From contig CAVQBE010000027.1 of the NCBI GenBank assembly GCA_963710675.1, positions 248,001 through 312,000 on the forward strand: a stretch of 64,000 nt of DNA. The letters run 5' to 3'. Both the position numbers and the translations under genes were made by a program. Within the stretch, counting starts at the first letter, position 1; each line of letters starts with the position of its first letter. This DNA is from JACCZX01 sp963710675. Lineage in GTDB: Bacteria > Pseudomonadota > Gammaproteobacteria > Burkholderiales > Burkholderiaceae_F. Positions 41,293 through 50,627 of the stretch are shown in pieces. A model generated the notes under the pieces. That model ran no database searches. It worked only from the letters and a program-made list of their open reading frames with translations, and was not told where the DNA came from.

Positions 41293-42230
41293 ATGGCCCG
41301 GATGGCTGGAAAAAGCACCTGCAGCGGGCACCTGTGGCTGAACCGCGCCCGGCTGCCGGCGAGCATCCGTTGCTGTCAGCGGCCCCGCTCGGTCTTTGTG
41401 CTTCTGTGGAGTACGGGATTTATCGTCGCAAAGTACGCCGCGCCTCATGCGCCGCCGCTGACGTTCCTGCTGTACCGATTCGCCGGTGCTGTCGCGATCC
41501 TGCTTCCGCTCGTTGTGATCGCCAAAGCCCCATGGCCGCGTGGAGCGAGCGGCTGGCGCGACGTCATCATCGTGGGGGTCCTGCTGCAGGCGACCTATCT
41601 TGGCGGGGTCTGGTGCGCTATTGCACTCGGAATGCCGGCCGGAGTGTCGGCGCTACTGGTCGGCGTGCAACCGCTGTTGACAGCCTTGCTGGCATTCACG
41701 GTCAATGAGCGGGCGATCGCGGCTGCAATGGGTGGGCTTGGTGGTTGGTTTCGTCGGCGTTGCGTTGGTGCTGTCGGACCGATTAACGCTGGCCGGGGTC
41801 CAGCCGCTTGCCCTGGCAGTTAATTTCTTGGCCCTTGGCCGGTATTACTGCGGGGACGCTTTATCAGAAGAAGCACGGCACGGACGTCGATTTGCGCACC
41901 GGTAGCCTGATTCAGTTTGCGGCGTCGTTCGTTGTGCTGTTGCCTTTCGCTGTAGCGACCGAATCGATGGTCGTCAATTTCACGCTCGAATTTTGGCTTG
42001 CCCTCGCGTGGTCGATCGTCGCGCTGTCGCTGGTCGCCATTACGCTATTGCTCGTTATGATTAGGCGAGGTCGTGCAACCGAAGTGACAAGCTTGATGTA
42101 CCTGACGCCGCCGACGACGGCGGTTATGGCGTGGTTGATGTTTGACGAAATGCTGGGGCCCGTCGCATGGACTGGCGTGCTGGTGACGATGGCAGGCGTC
42201 GCACTGGTGCTGGCGAAAAGGAATCAGTAG
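41293..42230 (+). CDS. EamA-family (DMT) transporter, two frameshifts
   Basis: Ten-helix drug/metabolite transporter. The first frame covers FVLLWSTGFIVAKYAAPHAPPLTFLLYRF and helices up to LLTALLAFTVNERA (about 41710). The second frame covers WVGLVVGFVGVALVLSDRL, and the third, from about 41830, AGITAGTLYQKKHGTDVDLRTG to the end (LMYLTPPTTAVMAWLMFDE). Together they give the two EamA repeats and about 310 residues. Start uncertain between ATG 41293 and 41302. Substrate unknown. Confidence 0.8.
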
Positions 42231-42257
42231 GCATGATCACCCGGAGCGTCGTTGGCA

Positions 42258-42702
42258 ATGAGCGTCATCAAGGAGCGTGAGGCGCCGCATGGGCGTGAAC
42301 TTTACCGGCACTTTCATCGCATCACGACCCGTTGGATGGACAACGACGTCTACGGCCACGTCAACAATGTGGTGTATCTGAGCTGGTTTGACACGGTGGT
42401 CAATGATTTTCTGATTCGGTCCGGAGTGCTCGATCCGCACCGAGGTAAGTAATGGGCTTCGTGGTCGAAACGCAGTGCCGCTACTTGGCGCCTCTCGCGT
42501 TTCCGCAGCCCATTGACGCGGGGCTTAGGGTCGGACACGTTGGAAAGTCGAGCGTGCGCTACGAAATCGCTGTCTTTGCGGAAGGCGAAGGCAGTGCCAG
42601 CGCGCAAGGTCACTTCGTACATGTCTACGTTGACCGTACGACCGGGCGCCGGTACCGCTGCCCGCGCCGCTGCGAGCCGCGCTTCAAGAGCTCGCTCCAT
42701 GA
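42258..42702 (+). CDS. YbgC/4-hydroxybenzoyl-CoA type thioesterase, two frameshifts
   Basis: Hotdog-fold acyl-CoA thioesterase. ATG 42258 opens a frame with HRITTRWMDNDVYGHVNNVVYLSWFDTVVNDF, which carries the catalytic Asp region and the HVNN motif. A stop at 42450-42452 interrupts it, and the frame resumes with GFVVETQCRYLAPLAFPQPIDAG and the strand-rich C-terminal half. A second break near 42650 leads to PVPLPAPLRAALQELAP and TGA at 42700-42702. That stop overlaps the nitroreductase ATG (ATGA), as expected for an operon. Confidence 0.78.
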
Positions 42703-43421
42703 ACGATATGGCGAGTCGCGATCGCAGCCCGGCGGGGGATCCCGCGATCGTCGACCATGCGATCGCAACGCGACAATCGGTGCGCGCGTTTCTTCCGAAT
42801 CCCGTGTCACGCGAGACGGTCGCGGAGATCCTACGAGTCGCATCGCGCGCCCCTTCGGGCACTAATACGCAGCCCTGGAAAGCAATCGTGCTGACAGGCG
42901 CGGCGAAGACAAGACTTAGCGATGCGATTCTGGCGGTATACAACGACGCTGATCAGCGCAAGCAACATACCGAGGAGTATGCGTACTACCCAACCAAGTG
43001 GGTTGATCCGTATCTGGCGCGCAGACGCAAGATCGGATGGGATTTGTATGGGTTGCTGGGCATTGGTCGTGAAGACAAAGACAAAATGCACGCGCAGCAC
43101 GGACGCAACTACGTGTTTTTTGATGCGCCGGTCGGAATTGTCTTCACCATCGATCGCATACTCGAGCAGGGCAGCTGGCTCGACTTCGGCATGTTTCTGC
43201 AGAACGTCATGGTGGCGGCGCGTGCACGTGGACTCGACACCTGTCCGCAGGCCGCATTTACGCAGTTCCACCGCGTTATCGCGCGCGAGCTGAACTTGGG
43301 CGAAAACGAAATGGTCGTGTGCGGCATGTCGCTCGGCTATGCCGATATGTCAAAGATCGAGAACCAGCTGGTAACCGAGCGCGAGCCGGTAATGGGGTTT
43401 ACGCGCTTTATAGACGAGTAG
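42699..43421 (+). CDS. Nitroreductase family protein
   Basis: A 240-residue FMN-dependent oxidoreductase. Family marks are ATRQSVRAFLPNPVSRETVAEILRVASRAPSGTNTQPW (FMN-binding arginines and Ser/Thr), FFDAPVGIVFTID, the dimer helix GSWLDFGMFLQNVMVAARARGLDTCPQA, and CGMSLGYAD near the end. ATG 42699 is chosen for the 4-bp overlap with the thioesterase. A dehydrogenase gene begins 11 bp downstream. Natural substrate unknown. Confidence 0.9.
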   Translation: MNDMASRDRSPAGDPAIVDHAIATRQSVRAFLPNPVSRETVAEILRVASRAPSGTNTQPWKAIVLTGAAKTRLSDAILAVYNDADQRKQHTEEYAYYPTKWVDPYLARRRKIGWDLYGLLGIGREDKDKMHAQHGRNYVFFDAPVGIVFTIDRILEQGSWLDFGMFLQNVMVAARARGLDTCPQAAFTQFHRVIARELNLGENEMVVCGMSLGYADMSKIENQLVTEREPVMGFTRFIDE

Positions 43422-43432
43422 TTGGAGAAAGA

Positions 43433-44518
43433 ATGAAGCACACGATCGCAGTCATCCCGGGGGACGGCATCGGGAAGGAAACCGTGCCGGAGGGATTGCG
43501 CGCGCTGGACGCCGCAGCGCGGCGTTTCTCGATTGATCTCTCGCTTGAGCACCATGACTTCGCGAGTTGCGACTATTACGCCGCGCACGGCGACATGATG
43601 CCCAACGACTGGAAGGCACGGCTAGAAGGTGCAGACGCGATCTTCTTCGGCGCGTGCGGCTGGCCGGCGACCGTCCCCGATCACGTGTCTTTGTGGGGCT
43701 CGCTGATCAAATTTAGACGCGAGTTCGATCAATACGTCAACTTGCGGCCTTGCAAATTGATGCCGGGAATTCGCTCACCTTTAGTGGATAAGAACGGGAC
43801 GCCCTGGCCGCCGGAGGCGATCGACTTTGTGGTCGTGCGCGAAAACACAGAAGGTGAGTACTCGTCAATCGGCGGGCGCATGTTTGAGGGCACCGAGCGC
43901 GAATTCGTTGTTCAGGAGACAGTGATGACGCGGCACGGGGTTGACCGCGTGTTGCGCTTCGCCTTTGACCTCGCGGGCAAGAGGCCGAAGAAACACCTAA
44001 CGTCGGCCACGAAAAGCAACGGGATTGCGATCACGATGCCGTACTGGGATGAGCGAGTCGAGCAGATGTCGAAGAAGTATCCAACTGTGCGGTTCGACAA
44101 ATTCCACATCGACATATTGACCGCGCACTTCGTTCGCAACCCGGATTGGTTCGACGTCGTGGTCGGGTCCAATCTGTTCGGCGACATCCTGTCCGACCTT
44201 GGGCCGGCCTGCACCGGCACGATCGGCATTGCTCCATCGGCCAACTTAAACCCGGACCGTTCTTCGCCGTCGCTCTTCGAGCCGGTGCACGGTTCTGCAC
44301 CCGACATTGCCGGCCAGGGGATTGCAAACCCGATCGGGCAGATCTGGAGCGCGTCAATGATGCTCGACTGGTTGGGACACCCGCAAGCGGGTGCCGCAGT
44401 GCTGGCAGCGATCGAGTCCACGCTTGCGGCGGGCCCGAAGCATGCCCCGTTGACACCTGACATAGGCGGCACAGCCGGAACCGTCGATCTGGGTAAGGCG
44501 ATCGCGGCAGCGATTTGA
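43433..44518 (+). CDS. Tartrate / D-malate dehydrogenase family protein
   Basis: NAD-dependent beta-decarboxylating dehydrogenase, 361 residues. The isocitrate/isopropylmalate family signatures are IPGDGIGKETVPEG, NLRPCKLMPGIRSPL, VVVRENTEGEYSSIGGRM and the metal/NAD segment SNLFGDILSDLGPACTGTIGIAPSANL, then EPVHGSAPDIAGQGIANPIGQI. The VRENTEGEYSS loop and GGRMFEGTERE favour the tartrate dehydrogenase/decarboxylase and D-malate group over LeuB. ATG 43433 follows GGAGA at the ideal distance. Confidence 0.9.
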   Translation: MKHTIAVIPGDGIGKETVPEGLRALDAAARRFSIDLSLEHHDFASCDYYAAHGDMMPNDWKARLEGADAIFFGACGWPATVPDHVSLWGSLIKFRREFDQYVNLRPCKLMPGIRSPLVDKNGTPWPPEAIDFVVVRENTEGEYSSIGGRMFEGTEREFVVQETVMTRHGVDRVLRFAFDLAGKRPKKHLTSATKSNGIAITMPYWDERVEQMSKKYPTVRFDKFHIDILTAHFVRNPDWFDVVVGSNLFGDILSDLGPACTGTIGIAPSANLNPDRSSPSLFEPVHGSAPDIAGQGIANPIGQIWSASMMLDWLGHPQAGAAVLAAIESTLAAGPKHAPLTPDIGGTAGTVDLGKAIAAAI

Positions 44519-44615
44519 CCCGTTGACGTGGGCGCCTTGCGCGCCGATCATTGGCTACGGGAGCTATCACTGCGGAGTTGTCCGCCCGCCCATTCTTCGA
44601 GTCTGAGGAGTGACC

Positions 44616-45872
44616 ATGTGGATCGCGCGTGGATTGATTTCTGAAACAGGTGTCGCCGAGCGCGCCGTGCATAGCGGCGTGGCACGGCTTGCGGAGTCGA
44701 TCATTGCCGCAGGCGGTGCGGCGCTTGAAGTCGTACTTCCAGACGGCTCGCGCATCGGCTTTGGTTTGCCGGCCCGTATCAAGCTGTTTATTCGCGACCA
44801 TTCGATGCTAGCTCAGCTGGCCAACGCGACACTGTCGTCGCTGGCTGAGGCGTACGTGCAGGGCCGTATCGATGTCGAGGGTGAATTCCTTGAAGCCGTG
44901 CCCTTGGCCGAACGGATCGCGAATGCCGCCGGCTCGAGTGCTGCGCAACGCGTTGCGCGCATGCTGCTAAAGCACTCGGCGAGCCAGGATCGCACGGCTA
45001 TTGGATATCACTACGACGTCGGCAACGACTTTTATCGCCTGTGGCTTGACGAGCGCATGGTGTATTCGTGTGCTTACTTTAAAACCGGCAATGAATCGAT
45101 CGACGAAGCGCAGCACGCCAAGCTTGATCACATCTGCCGCAAGCTCCGGCTTCGCGCCGGCGAGCATCTGCTCGACGTTGGGTGCGGTTGGGGCGGATTG
45201 ATTTTGCACGCCGCCCGCCACTACGGAGTCGCCGCTGTTGGCATCACGCTGTCGCAAAACCAATATGACCTCGCGCGTGAGCGAATTGCAGCAGACAAGC
45301 TCGGCGCTCGCGCCAACGTGCTGTTGCTCGATTACCGCGACCTGCACGAACGGTTTGGCGCCAATGCTTTTGACAAGGTGGCCAGCATCGGAATGTTCGA
45401 GCACGTCGGACTCGCCAACCTGCGCCAGTACTTCTCCTCGGTCTCTGGTGTGTTGCGCGATCGTGGGCTGTTCTTGAATCACGGCATCACGTCGGCCGAC
45501 CTTGACGGCCGGCCGATCGGTAGCGGTGTAGGTGATTTCGTTCATAAGTACGTCTTTCCGCATGGCGAGCTGCCGCACTTGCACGTTGCCACGCGTGAAA
45601 TGTCGCGAGCCGGCTTTGAAATCGTCGACGTGGAATCGCTGCGCGCGCACTACGCGAGGACGCTGGAACACTGGTCGCGTCGTCTTGACGGTCGACTTTC
45701 CGAGGCCGCTCGGGTCGTCACCGACCGTACATTGCGAATCTGGCGGGCCTATCTTGCCGGCTCGGCGTATGGCTTCGCACAAGGGTGGATGTCGATCTAT
45801 CAACTACTGGGCTCGCGGCAGGCTCGCCCTGGGATGTCGGACGTTCCGCTCACGCGCCATTACATGTACTGA
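44616..45872 (+). CDS. cfa: Cyclopropane-fatty-acyl-phospholipid synthase
   Basis: Uses S-adenosylmethionine to add a methylene bridge to unsaturated membrane lipid chains. The protein has 418 residues. The N-terminal region is lipid-binding (LEVVLPDGSRIGFG, AEAYVQGRIDVEGE). The catalytic domain shows HYDVGNDFYRLWLDERMVYSCAYF, the SAM motif LLDVGCGWGGL, ITLSQNQYDLA, SIGMFEHVG and HKYVFPHGELPHL. ATG 44616 follows GAGGAG and is preferred over GTG 44610. Confidence 0.96.
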   Translation: MWIARGLISETGVAERAVHSGVARLAESIIAAGGAALEVVLPDGSRIGFGLPARIKLFIRDHSMLAQLANATLSSLAEAYVQGRIDVEGEFLEAVPLAERIANAAGSSAAQRVARMLLKHSASQDRTAIGYHYDVGNDFYRLWLDERMVYSCAYFKTGNESIDEAQHAKLDHICRKLRLRAGEHLLDVGCGWGGLILHAARHYGVAAVGITLSQNQYDLARERIAADKLGARANVLLLDYRDLHERFGANAFDKVASIGMFEHVGLANLRQYFSSVSGVLRDRGLFLNHGITSADLDGRPIGSGVGDFVHKYVFPHGELPHLHVATREMSRAGFEIVDVESLRAHYARTLEHWSRRLDGRLSEAARVVTDRTLRIWRAYLAGSAYGFAQGWMSIYQLLGSRQARPGMSDVPLTRHYMY

Positions 45873-46059
45873 CTAAGCGGCTACGACTTTGCGTGAACTT
45901 TTCGCGCTAAGTCGCGGACTGGCAAGCGTTAATCCTGATGGGCATTTGTCGATTATTGCCCCCTGAGACAAAAAAGCGCGGTTAGAATCGCCGCGCTAAT
46001 GAACCACAGCCACAAAAAGTGGCGACCGTATCTCGGATACAGGGGACTAGGAGACCAAC

Positions 46060-47034
46060 ATGATCAGGACGCTGCGGCCACTGGCTGCAATTGCATTGGT
46101 TGCCGCTGCAGGTTTCGCCGCCGCTCAAGGGTATCCGGCAAAGCCGGTAACCATCGTGGTGCCATTCACCGCGGGTGGACCCACCGACACTGTGGCGCGC
46201 TCGCTGGGGCAGGCGATGACCAAGTCACTCGGTCAAAGTGTCGTGGTGGAAAATGTTGGAGGCGCCGGCGGGACCGTCGGTGCGACGCGGGTAAAAAATG
46301 CGACGCCTGACGGATATACGGTGCTACTGCATCACATCGGCATGTCGACCGCGCCAGCGCTGTATCGCAAGCTTGCCTATAACCCGCTAACCGACTTCGA
46401 GCTGGTCGGTCTGATCGTCGATGTCCCCATGACGATGATTGCTCGCTCGGACTTTCCGGCGAAAGATTTTCGCGAGTTTGTCGCCTACGTGAAAGCAAAT
46501 AAAACCAAATTGAATCTGGCGAACGCGGGGCTTGGCGCGGCTTCGCACCTGTGCGGCTTGATGTTTCAAAGTGCAATCGAAGCCGACGTAACCACCGTGC
46601 CGTTCAAGGGGACAGCGGACGCGATGAACGCAATCCTCGGCAAGCAGGTCGATTTCCTGTGCGATCAGACCACCAACACTACGGGCCAGATCAAAGCGGG
46701 ATCGGTTAAGGCGTACGCGGTCACGAGCGCCAAGCGTGTGCCAACGCTGCCGGATCTGCCGACGATGCAGGAGGGCGGATTGAAAGGGTTTGAGGTTGGC
46801 ATCTGGCACGCGGTCTATGCGCCGAAGGGCACTCCGAAAGCGGCGATCGACAAGCTCGTTGCCGCGATGCAAGACGCCGCCAAGGAGCCAGGGTTTCGCA
46901 CCCGCATGGCAGAGCTGGGGGCAACCGTGTATCCCGCTGAGCAAATCACCCCTGCCGCATTGGCGGCTCATCTGAAAAGCGAGATTGAAAAGTGGGGGCC
47001 GGTCATCAAGAAAGCCGGTATTTACGCCGATTAA
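46060..47034 (+). CDS. Bug-family tripartite tricarboxylate solute-binding protein
   Basis: A 324-residue periplasmic binding protein (TctC/Bug). The signal peptide LRPLAAIALVAAAGFAAAQG is followed by the family opening YPAKPVTIVVPFTAGGPTDTVARSL, VVVENVGGAGGTVGATRV, and DGYTVLLHHIG. GTADAMNAILGKQVDFLCDQTTN and the LPTMQEGGLKGFEVGIWHAVYAPKGTP region are typical. No membrane genes (TctA/TctB) lie nearby, so it is an orphan receptor, as is common in Burkholderiales. Ligand not predictable. GGAG lies just before the ATG. Confidence 0.93.
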   Translation: MIRTLRPLAAIALVAAAGFAAAQGYPAKPVTIVVPFTAGGPTDTVARSLGQAMTKSLGQSVVVENVGGAGGTVGATRVKNATPDGYTVLLHHIGMSTAPALYRKLAYNPLTDFELVGLIVDVPMTMIARSDFPAKDFREFVAYVKANKTKLNLANAGLGAASHLCGLMFQSAIEADVTTVPFKGTADAMNAILGKQVDFLCDQTTNTTGQIKAGSVKAYAVTSAKRVPTLPDLPTMQEGGLKGFEVGIWHAVYAPKGTPKAAIDKLVAAMQDAAKEPGFRTRMAELGATVYPAEQITPAALAAHLKSEIEKWGPVIKKAGIYAD

Positions 47035-47080
47035 TGTCCTGTAGGCCCGCAGCAAACTGTGGTCTGCTTCCACCTAGGCA

Positions 47081-48139
47081 ATGAAGCGGAGAATTGAGTT
47101 GCGTTCTATCGTCACACTGATCGTCGGAGGCTGCATGCTCGTCGCATCGACGGGCATGCACGAAGCGAAAGCAGCGGCAACAAAGAAGCCAGCTGCGACG
47201 ACGATCACCAAGGCCAAGGCGCAGACCAGGGTGCGCGGCACGATTCCCGCTGGCCGCGCTCCGATCAAGTCAACGCGCAAGCGGCCGCTGATCGCCCGCA
47301 TCTTGGCACCCTCTGAAGGTCATCTGGCCGGCCTGCATCGCGGTGACGATCCACTTGATTTGAGGTCATCGGTGGCATTGGTGGTTGACCAGGATACGAA
47401 CGAAGTGCTGTTCGAGAAGAACCAGCACGCGGTTCTGCCAATCGCTTCGGTGACCAAACTGATGACCGCGTTGGTGACCGTCGAAGCGAATTTGCCGCTC
47501 GCAGAGGAACTGCAGGTATCGCAGGACGAAATGGTGCGAGCCAGGATTCGTTCGAATTTGCGGCCGGGGTTTGAAATGACGCGCGGCACGGCGCTGCACC
47601 TGGCACTGATGTCGTCCGAGAATCGCGCCGCTCAACTGCTTGGCCGTACGTATCCGGGAGGGTTGTCCCGCTTTGTCGAAGCGATGAACGCCAAGGCGCG
47701 GCTGCTCGGAATGGACGACTCGCATTTTGCCGACCCCACCGGTTTGTCGCCTGATAATCGCTCGAGCGCCAGCGACCTCGTGCGCTTGGTCAAGGCCGCG
47801 TATGAACACGATGTGATTCGTCAGTATTCAGTTAGCGGCGAGCTTGCACTGGAAGTCGGCAAACGCACCGTCAACTATCGAAACACCAATCGCCTGACCG
47901 ACAATCCTGACTGGGACATCGGCCTGCAAAAGACCGGCTATATCTCTGCGGCGGGCCGTTGTCTGGTGATGCAGGCAGTCATCGAAGGCAAGCGCGTTGT
48001 CATGGTACTGCTCGATTCCGTTGGAAAGTATTCGCGTCTCGGCGACGCCGAACGCATTCGAGATTTTCTCGAGTCACCAGCCCTGTCGAAAGCATCGAGG
48101 TCGGCAACCGCACCGAACGCGTCGCGCCCGACGATGTAA
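47081..48139 (+). CDS. pbpG: D-alanyl-D-alanine endopeptidase (PBP7-like)
   Basis: Periplasmic low-molecular-weight penicillin-binding protein of 352 residues that cleaves peptidoglycan cross-links. A signal-like hydrophobic segment (VTLIVGGCMLVASTGMHEAKAA) is followed by a Lys/Thr/Arg-rich stretch and then the S11 peptidase domain. The three active motifs are SVTK (Ser123-Lys126), SEN (Ser179-Asn181) and KTG (284-286), in the proper order. Stand-alone gene. Confidence 0.92.
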   Translation: MKRRIELRSIVTLIVGGCMLVASTGMHEAKAAATKKPAATTITKAKAQTRVRGTIPAGRAPIKSTRKRPLIARILAPSEGHLAGLHRGDDPLDLRSSVALVVDQDTNEVLFEKNQHAVLPIASVTKLMTALVTVEANLPLAEELQVSQDEMVRARIRSNLRPGFEMTRGTALHLALMSSENRAAQLLGRTYPGGLSRFVEAMNAKARLLGMDDSHFADPTGLSPDNRSSASDLVRLVKAAYEHDVIRQYSVSGELALEVGKRTVNYRNTNRLTDNPDWDIGLQKTGYISAAGRCLVMQAVIEGKRVVMVLLDSVGKYSRLGDAERIRDFLESPALSKASRSATAPNASRPTM

Positions 48140-48160
48140 GGCGCCTGAGCGGGCACCTCG

Positions 48161-49012
48161 TCACGCACGCGTTGCGTCGTTCGGTGGGTTGACAAAGCCA
48201 AGTCCCGCCGAAATCCTGCCCGCCGTTTGCAACAGCTCGGCAATCCAGTCGTCTTGCATTCGCTCTGCTGGCGCAGACACGGACAATCCGGCGACTACTC
48301 GACCCGAATCATCCCGGATGCCGGCAGCAATGCATCGCACTCCCACTTCCAGCTCCTCGTTGTCGCGCGCGTAGCCACGCGTGCGCACCATCGATAATTC
48401 CCGCTCGAGCTTGCTGATGTCCGTCAGACTGTTGCGCGTATGTCCAGCGAGACCCGTACGCGTTGCATAGGCGCGGATCAACCGCGGGTCGTCTAGCGCC
48501 AAGAAAAGCTTGCCGCTGGAGGTGAGGTGCAGTGGCGCACGCCCGCCGATCGCCCGCACAACCTGCATACCCGAGCGCTCGCTGTACGACCGGTCAACAT
48601 AGACGATCTCGTCACCCTGCCGCACCGAAAGATTCACGGTCTGACCGGTTCGTTTGTGCAGCTCGCGCATTGGCTCCAATGCCGCCTCGCGCACTGACAA
48701 GCGAGCTTTGACCAAGTTGCCAAGCTCGAGCAAACGCATGCCGAGTCGATACGAGCCCGGGGTTTCAGCGCGATCGACATAACGTCCGACAACCAGGTCA
48801 TTCAGGATCCGGTGGGCGGTAGACGGGTGCAGTCCGGTCGCCCGCGCAAGATGCTTCAGACTGACCGGATCCGAGTGTGCCGACAGTGCATCGAGCAGCG
48901 TCATCATTCGCTCGATCACTTGAATCGCGGTCGGCTCTCGGGTCGCAATCGGCTTTGCAGTTTCGAACTGCAAATCACCCGAGGGAAGAGAAGGAGTGGT
49001 GCGACGCGGCAT
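48161..49012 (-). CDS. IclR-family transcriptional regulator
   Basis: A 283-residue regulator. The winged helix-turn-helix lies at about residues 28-85 (AIQVIERMMTLLDALSAHSDPVSLKHLARATGLHPSTAHRIL). The C-terminal effector domain shows GSYRLGMRLLELG, LHKRTGQTVNLSVRQGDEIVYVDR, PLHLTSSGKLFLA and CIAAGIRDDSGRVVAGLSVS. It is convergent with pbpG and has no obvious metabolic partner nearby, so its target is unknown. Confidence 0.93.
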   Translation of the reverse strand: MPRRTTPSLPSGDLQFETAKPIATREPTAIQVIERMMTLLDALSAHSDPVSLKHLARATGLHPSTAHRILNDLVVGRYVDRAETPGSYRLGMRLLELGNLVKARLSVREAALEPMRELHKRTGQTVNLSVRQGDEIVYVDRSYSERSGMQVVRAIGGRAPLHLTSSGKLFLALDDPRLIRAYATRTGLAGHTRNSLTDISKLERELSMVRTRGYARDNEELEVGVRCIAAGIRDDSGRVVAGLSVSAPAERMQDDWIAELLQTAGRISAGLGFVNPPNDATRA

Positions 49013-49066
49013 CTGCTTTGTTTTATATCACGATACGAAAAGCTTTCGAGATGTGCAGCACCCGTA

Positions 49067-49570
49067 CTAACCGTCAACGCGCACGTAGCTCGACACACGA
49101 CGAGCGGGATCCGATCGGTAAAGAGCTATCGACTCGATGCGCCAATGAATCGGTGGCACTTTTTCAGCAACGAAACGGTCGACACCACGCAGCAGTGTGA
49201 TGTGAGGAGCGAGAGGGCGCTTGTCGTACACGACCCCCTTGTCGTCGAGCAGCGCGCGGACACGATCCAAAAGGGTGGCCAGCGGCTTGGCGGGTTCATC
49301 CACTGTGCCTATCCAGACCACTCCGGCGTCTCTGAAAAACCCGAGCGTGTCCGGTCGCCACGCAAAAGGCTTGAAGCGCAATTTCTTGATCGCAGCGGAC
49401 AGATCAAATGCAACGTCGGCCGCAATATCGCCGATGAAAGCAAGTGTCAGATGAAGGTCCTCGAGACGCGATGCACGCCGGTGCTTGACGCGCCTGCGCA
49501 CGTCATCCGAGACGGACGACAACGCTAGACGTGTCGGCTCGTCGGGCCAAGCGGCGATGAAACAACGCAT
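49067..49570 (-). CDS. thpR: RNA 2',3'-cyclic phosphodiesterase
   Basis: 2H-phosphoesterase of 167 residues. The two catalytic HxTx motifs are clear: H40LTL (EDLHLTLAFIG) and H123ITL (LAPHITLLRG). The N-terminal MRCFIAAWP is typical of the LigT/ThpR group. The start overlaps the last 46 bp of pyrD as read. A one-base shift at the pyrD 3' end would bring a stop at that point and remove most of the overlap. Confidence 0.9.
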   Translation of the reverse strand: MRCFIAAWPDEPTRLALSSVSDDVRRRVKHRRASRLEDLHLTLAFIGDIAADVAFDLSAAIKKLRFKPFAWRPDTLGFFRDAGVVWIGTVDEPAKPLATLLDRVRALLDDKGVVYDKRPLAPHITLLRGVDRFVAEKVPPIHWRIESIALYRSDPARRVSSYVRVDG

Positions 49571-50601
49571 CCGCTCAGACGGATTGCTTCAACGCACTCC
49601 GCCACCAGGTTCGGCCCCGAATAAATGAAGCCCGTATAAAGCTGCACTAGCGACGCGCCCGCCTGAATCTTTTCGACCGCGTCCGATCCGCTCATGATTC
49701 CTCCGACTCCGATGATCGGCAGCGTGCCTTGCAGATGACTTGCCAACAGATGCACGACCTGTGTCGCGCGCTTTGTCAGCGGCCTGCCGGAAAGACCGCC
49801 CGCTTCGTCTGCGTGCTCGACGCCTCTTACATTGCCGCGCTCGATCGTCGTGTTCGTTGCAATCACCGCGTCCATCCGATGCTCGACCAACTGATCGGCT
49901 ATCTGGGGTATCGACGAATCGGCGACGTCGGGGGCGATCTTTACCGCTATAGGTACTCGCTTGCCGTGCCGATCTTCAAGACGCATTCGTTCGTCGGTTA
50001 GGCCGGCCAGCAGTCCGTCCAACTGCTTTGCGCTCTGCAACGAGCGCAGCTCTTTGGTATTCGGAGACGAAACGTTAACTGCAACGTAATCGGCATCATC
50101 GTAAACACGTCGTAGGCAGATGCGATAGTCGTCCAATGCGTGTTCGATGGGAGTATCCGCATTCTTTCCGATATTCAGACCGACGATGCCGCCTTGACGC
50201 CGAAACGTCTGCTGATGGTGCAAATTGCCGACAAACCGATCAGCGCCTTCGTTGTTAAAGCCCATCCGATTGATCAATGCCTGCGAACGAGTCAATCGAA
50301 ACATGCGCGGCTTCGGGTTGCCGGGCTGCGGCCGCGGCGTAACAGTGCCGACTTCTATGAATCCGAATCCGAGTCGTCCGAGAGCATCGATATGCGCAGC
50401 GGTTTTGTCGAGGCCAGCAGCCAGCCCCACCGGATTTGCAAAGCGAAGTCCCATCACGCTGACCGGCAACGGTGCGACGCGCGGTGCGACCCAGCCAGCA
50501 ATGCCGAGATCGTGGCCGCGTTGCAACGCCCTTAGTGTCAGTTCGTGTGCAGCTTCGGCGTCAAGCGAAAATAGAAGCGGGCGCGCAAATTTGTAAAGCA
50601 C
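49525..50601 (-). CDS. pyrD: Dihydroorotate dehydrogenase (quinone), class 2
   Basis: Membrane-associated FMN enzyme of pyrimidine synthesis. The 358-residue length fits. Signatures are FARPLLFSLDAEAAHELTL (N-terminal membrane-associated helices), GLAAGLDKTAAHIDAL, GFGFIEVGTVTPRPQPGNPKPRMFRL, INRMGFNNEGAD, VNVSSPNTKELRSLQ with the catalytic Ser, ATNTTIERG, GGLSGRPL and IIGVGGIMSG. The last about 15 residues (LSGCVVSSPLGPTSRHV) look unlike the family and overlap thpR, so a small 3'-end frame error is possible. Confidence 0.95.
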   Translation of the reverse strand: MLYKFARPLLFSLDAEAAHELTLRALQRGHDLGIAGWVAPRVAPLPVSVMGLRFANPVGLAAGLDKTAAHIDALGRLGFGFIEVGTVTPRPQPGNPKPRMFRLTRSQALINRMGFNNEGADRFVGNLHHQQTFRRQGGIVGLNIGKNADTPIEHALDDYRICLRRVYDDADYVAVNVSSPNTKELRSLQSAKQLDGLLAGLTDERMRLEDRHGKRVPIAVKIAPDVADSSIPQIADQLVEHRMDAVIATNTTIERGNVRGVEHADEAGGLSGRPLTKRATQVVHLLASHLQGTLPIIGVGGIMSGSDAVEKIQAGASLVQLYTGFIYSGPNLVAECVEAIRLSGCVVSSPLGPTSRHV

Positions 50602-50627
50602 GCCCGAATTCTACGAGGCGGTCCTGG

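Noticed and set aside
45974..45997. GC-rich hairpin before the Bug-protein gene as a terminator of cfa
   Set aside because: The T run is only on the minus strand, where no gene ends nearby. On the plus strand the same bases include a TAGAAT that may be a -10 element, but no good -35 is placed.
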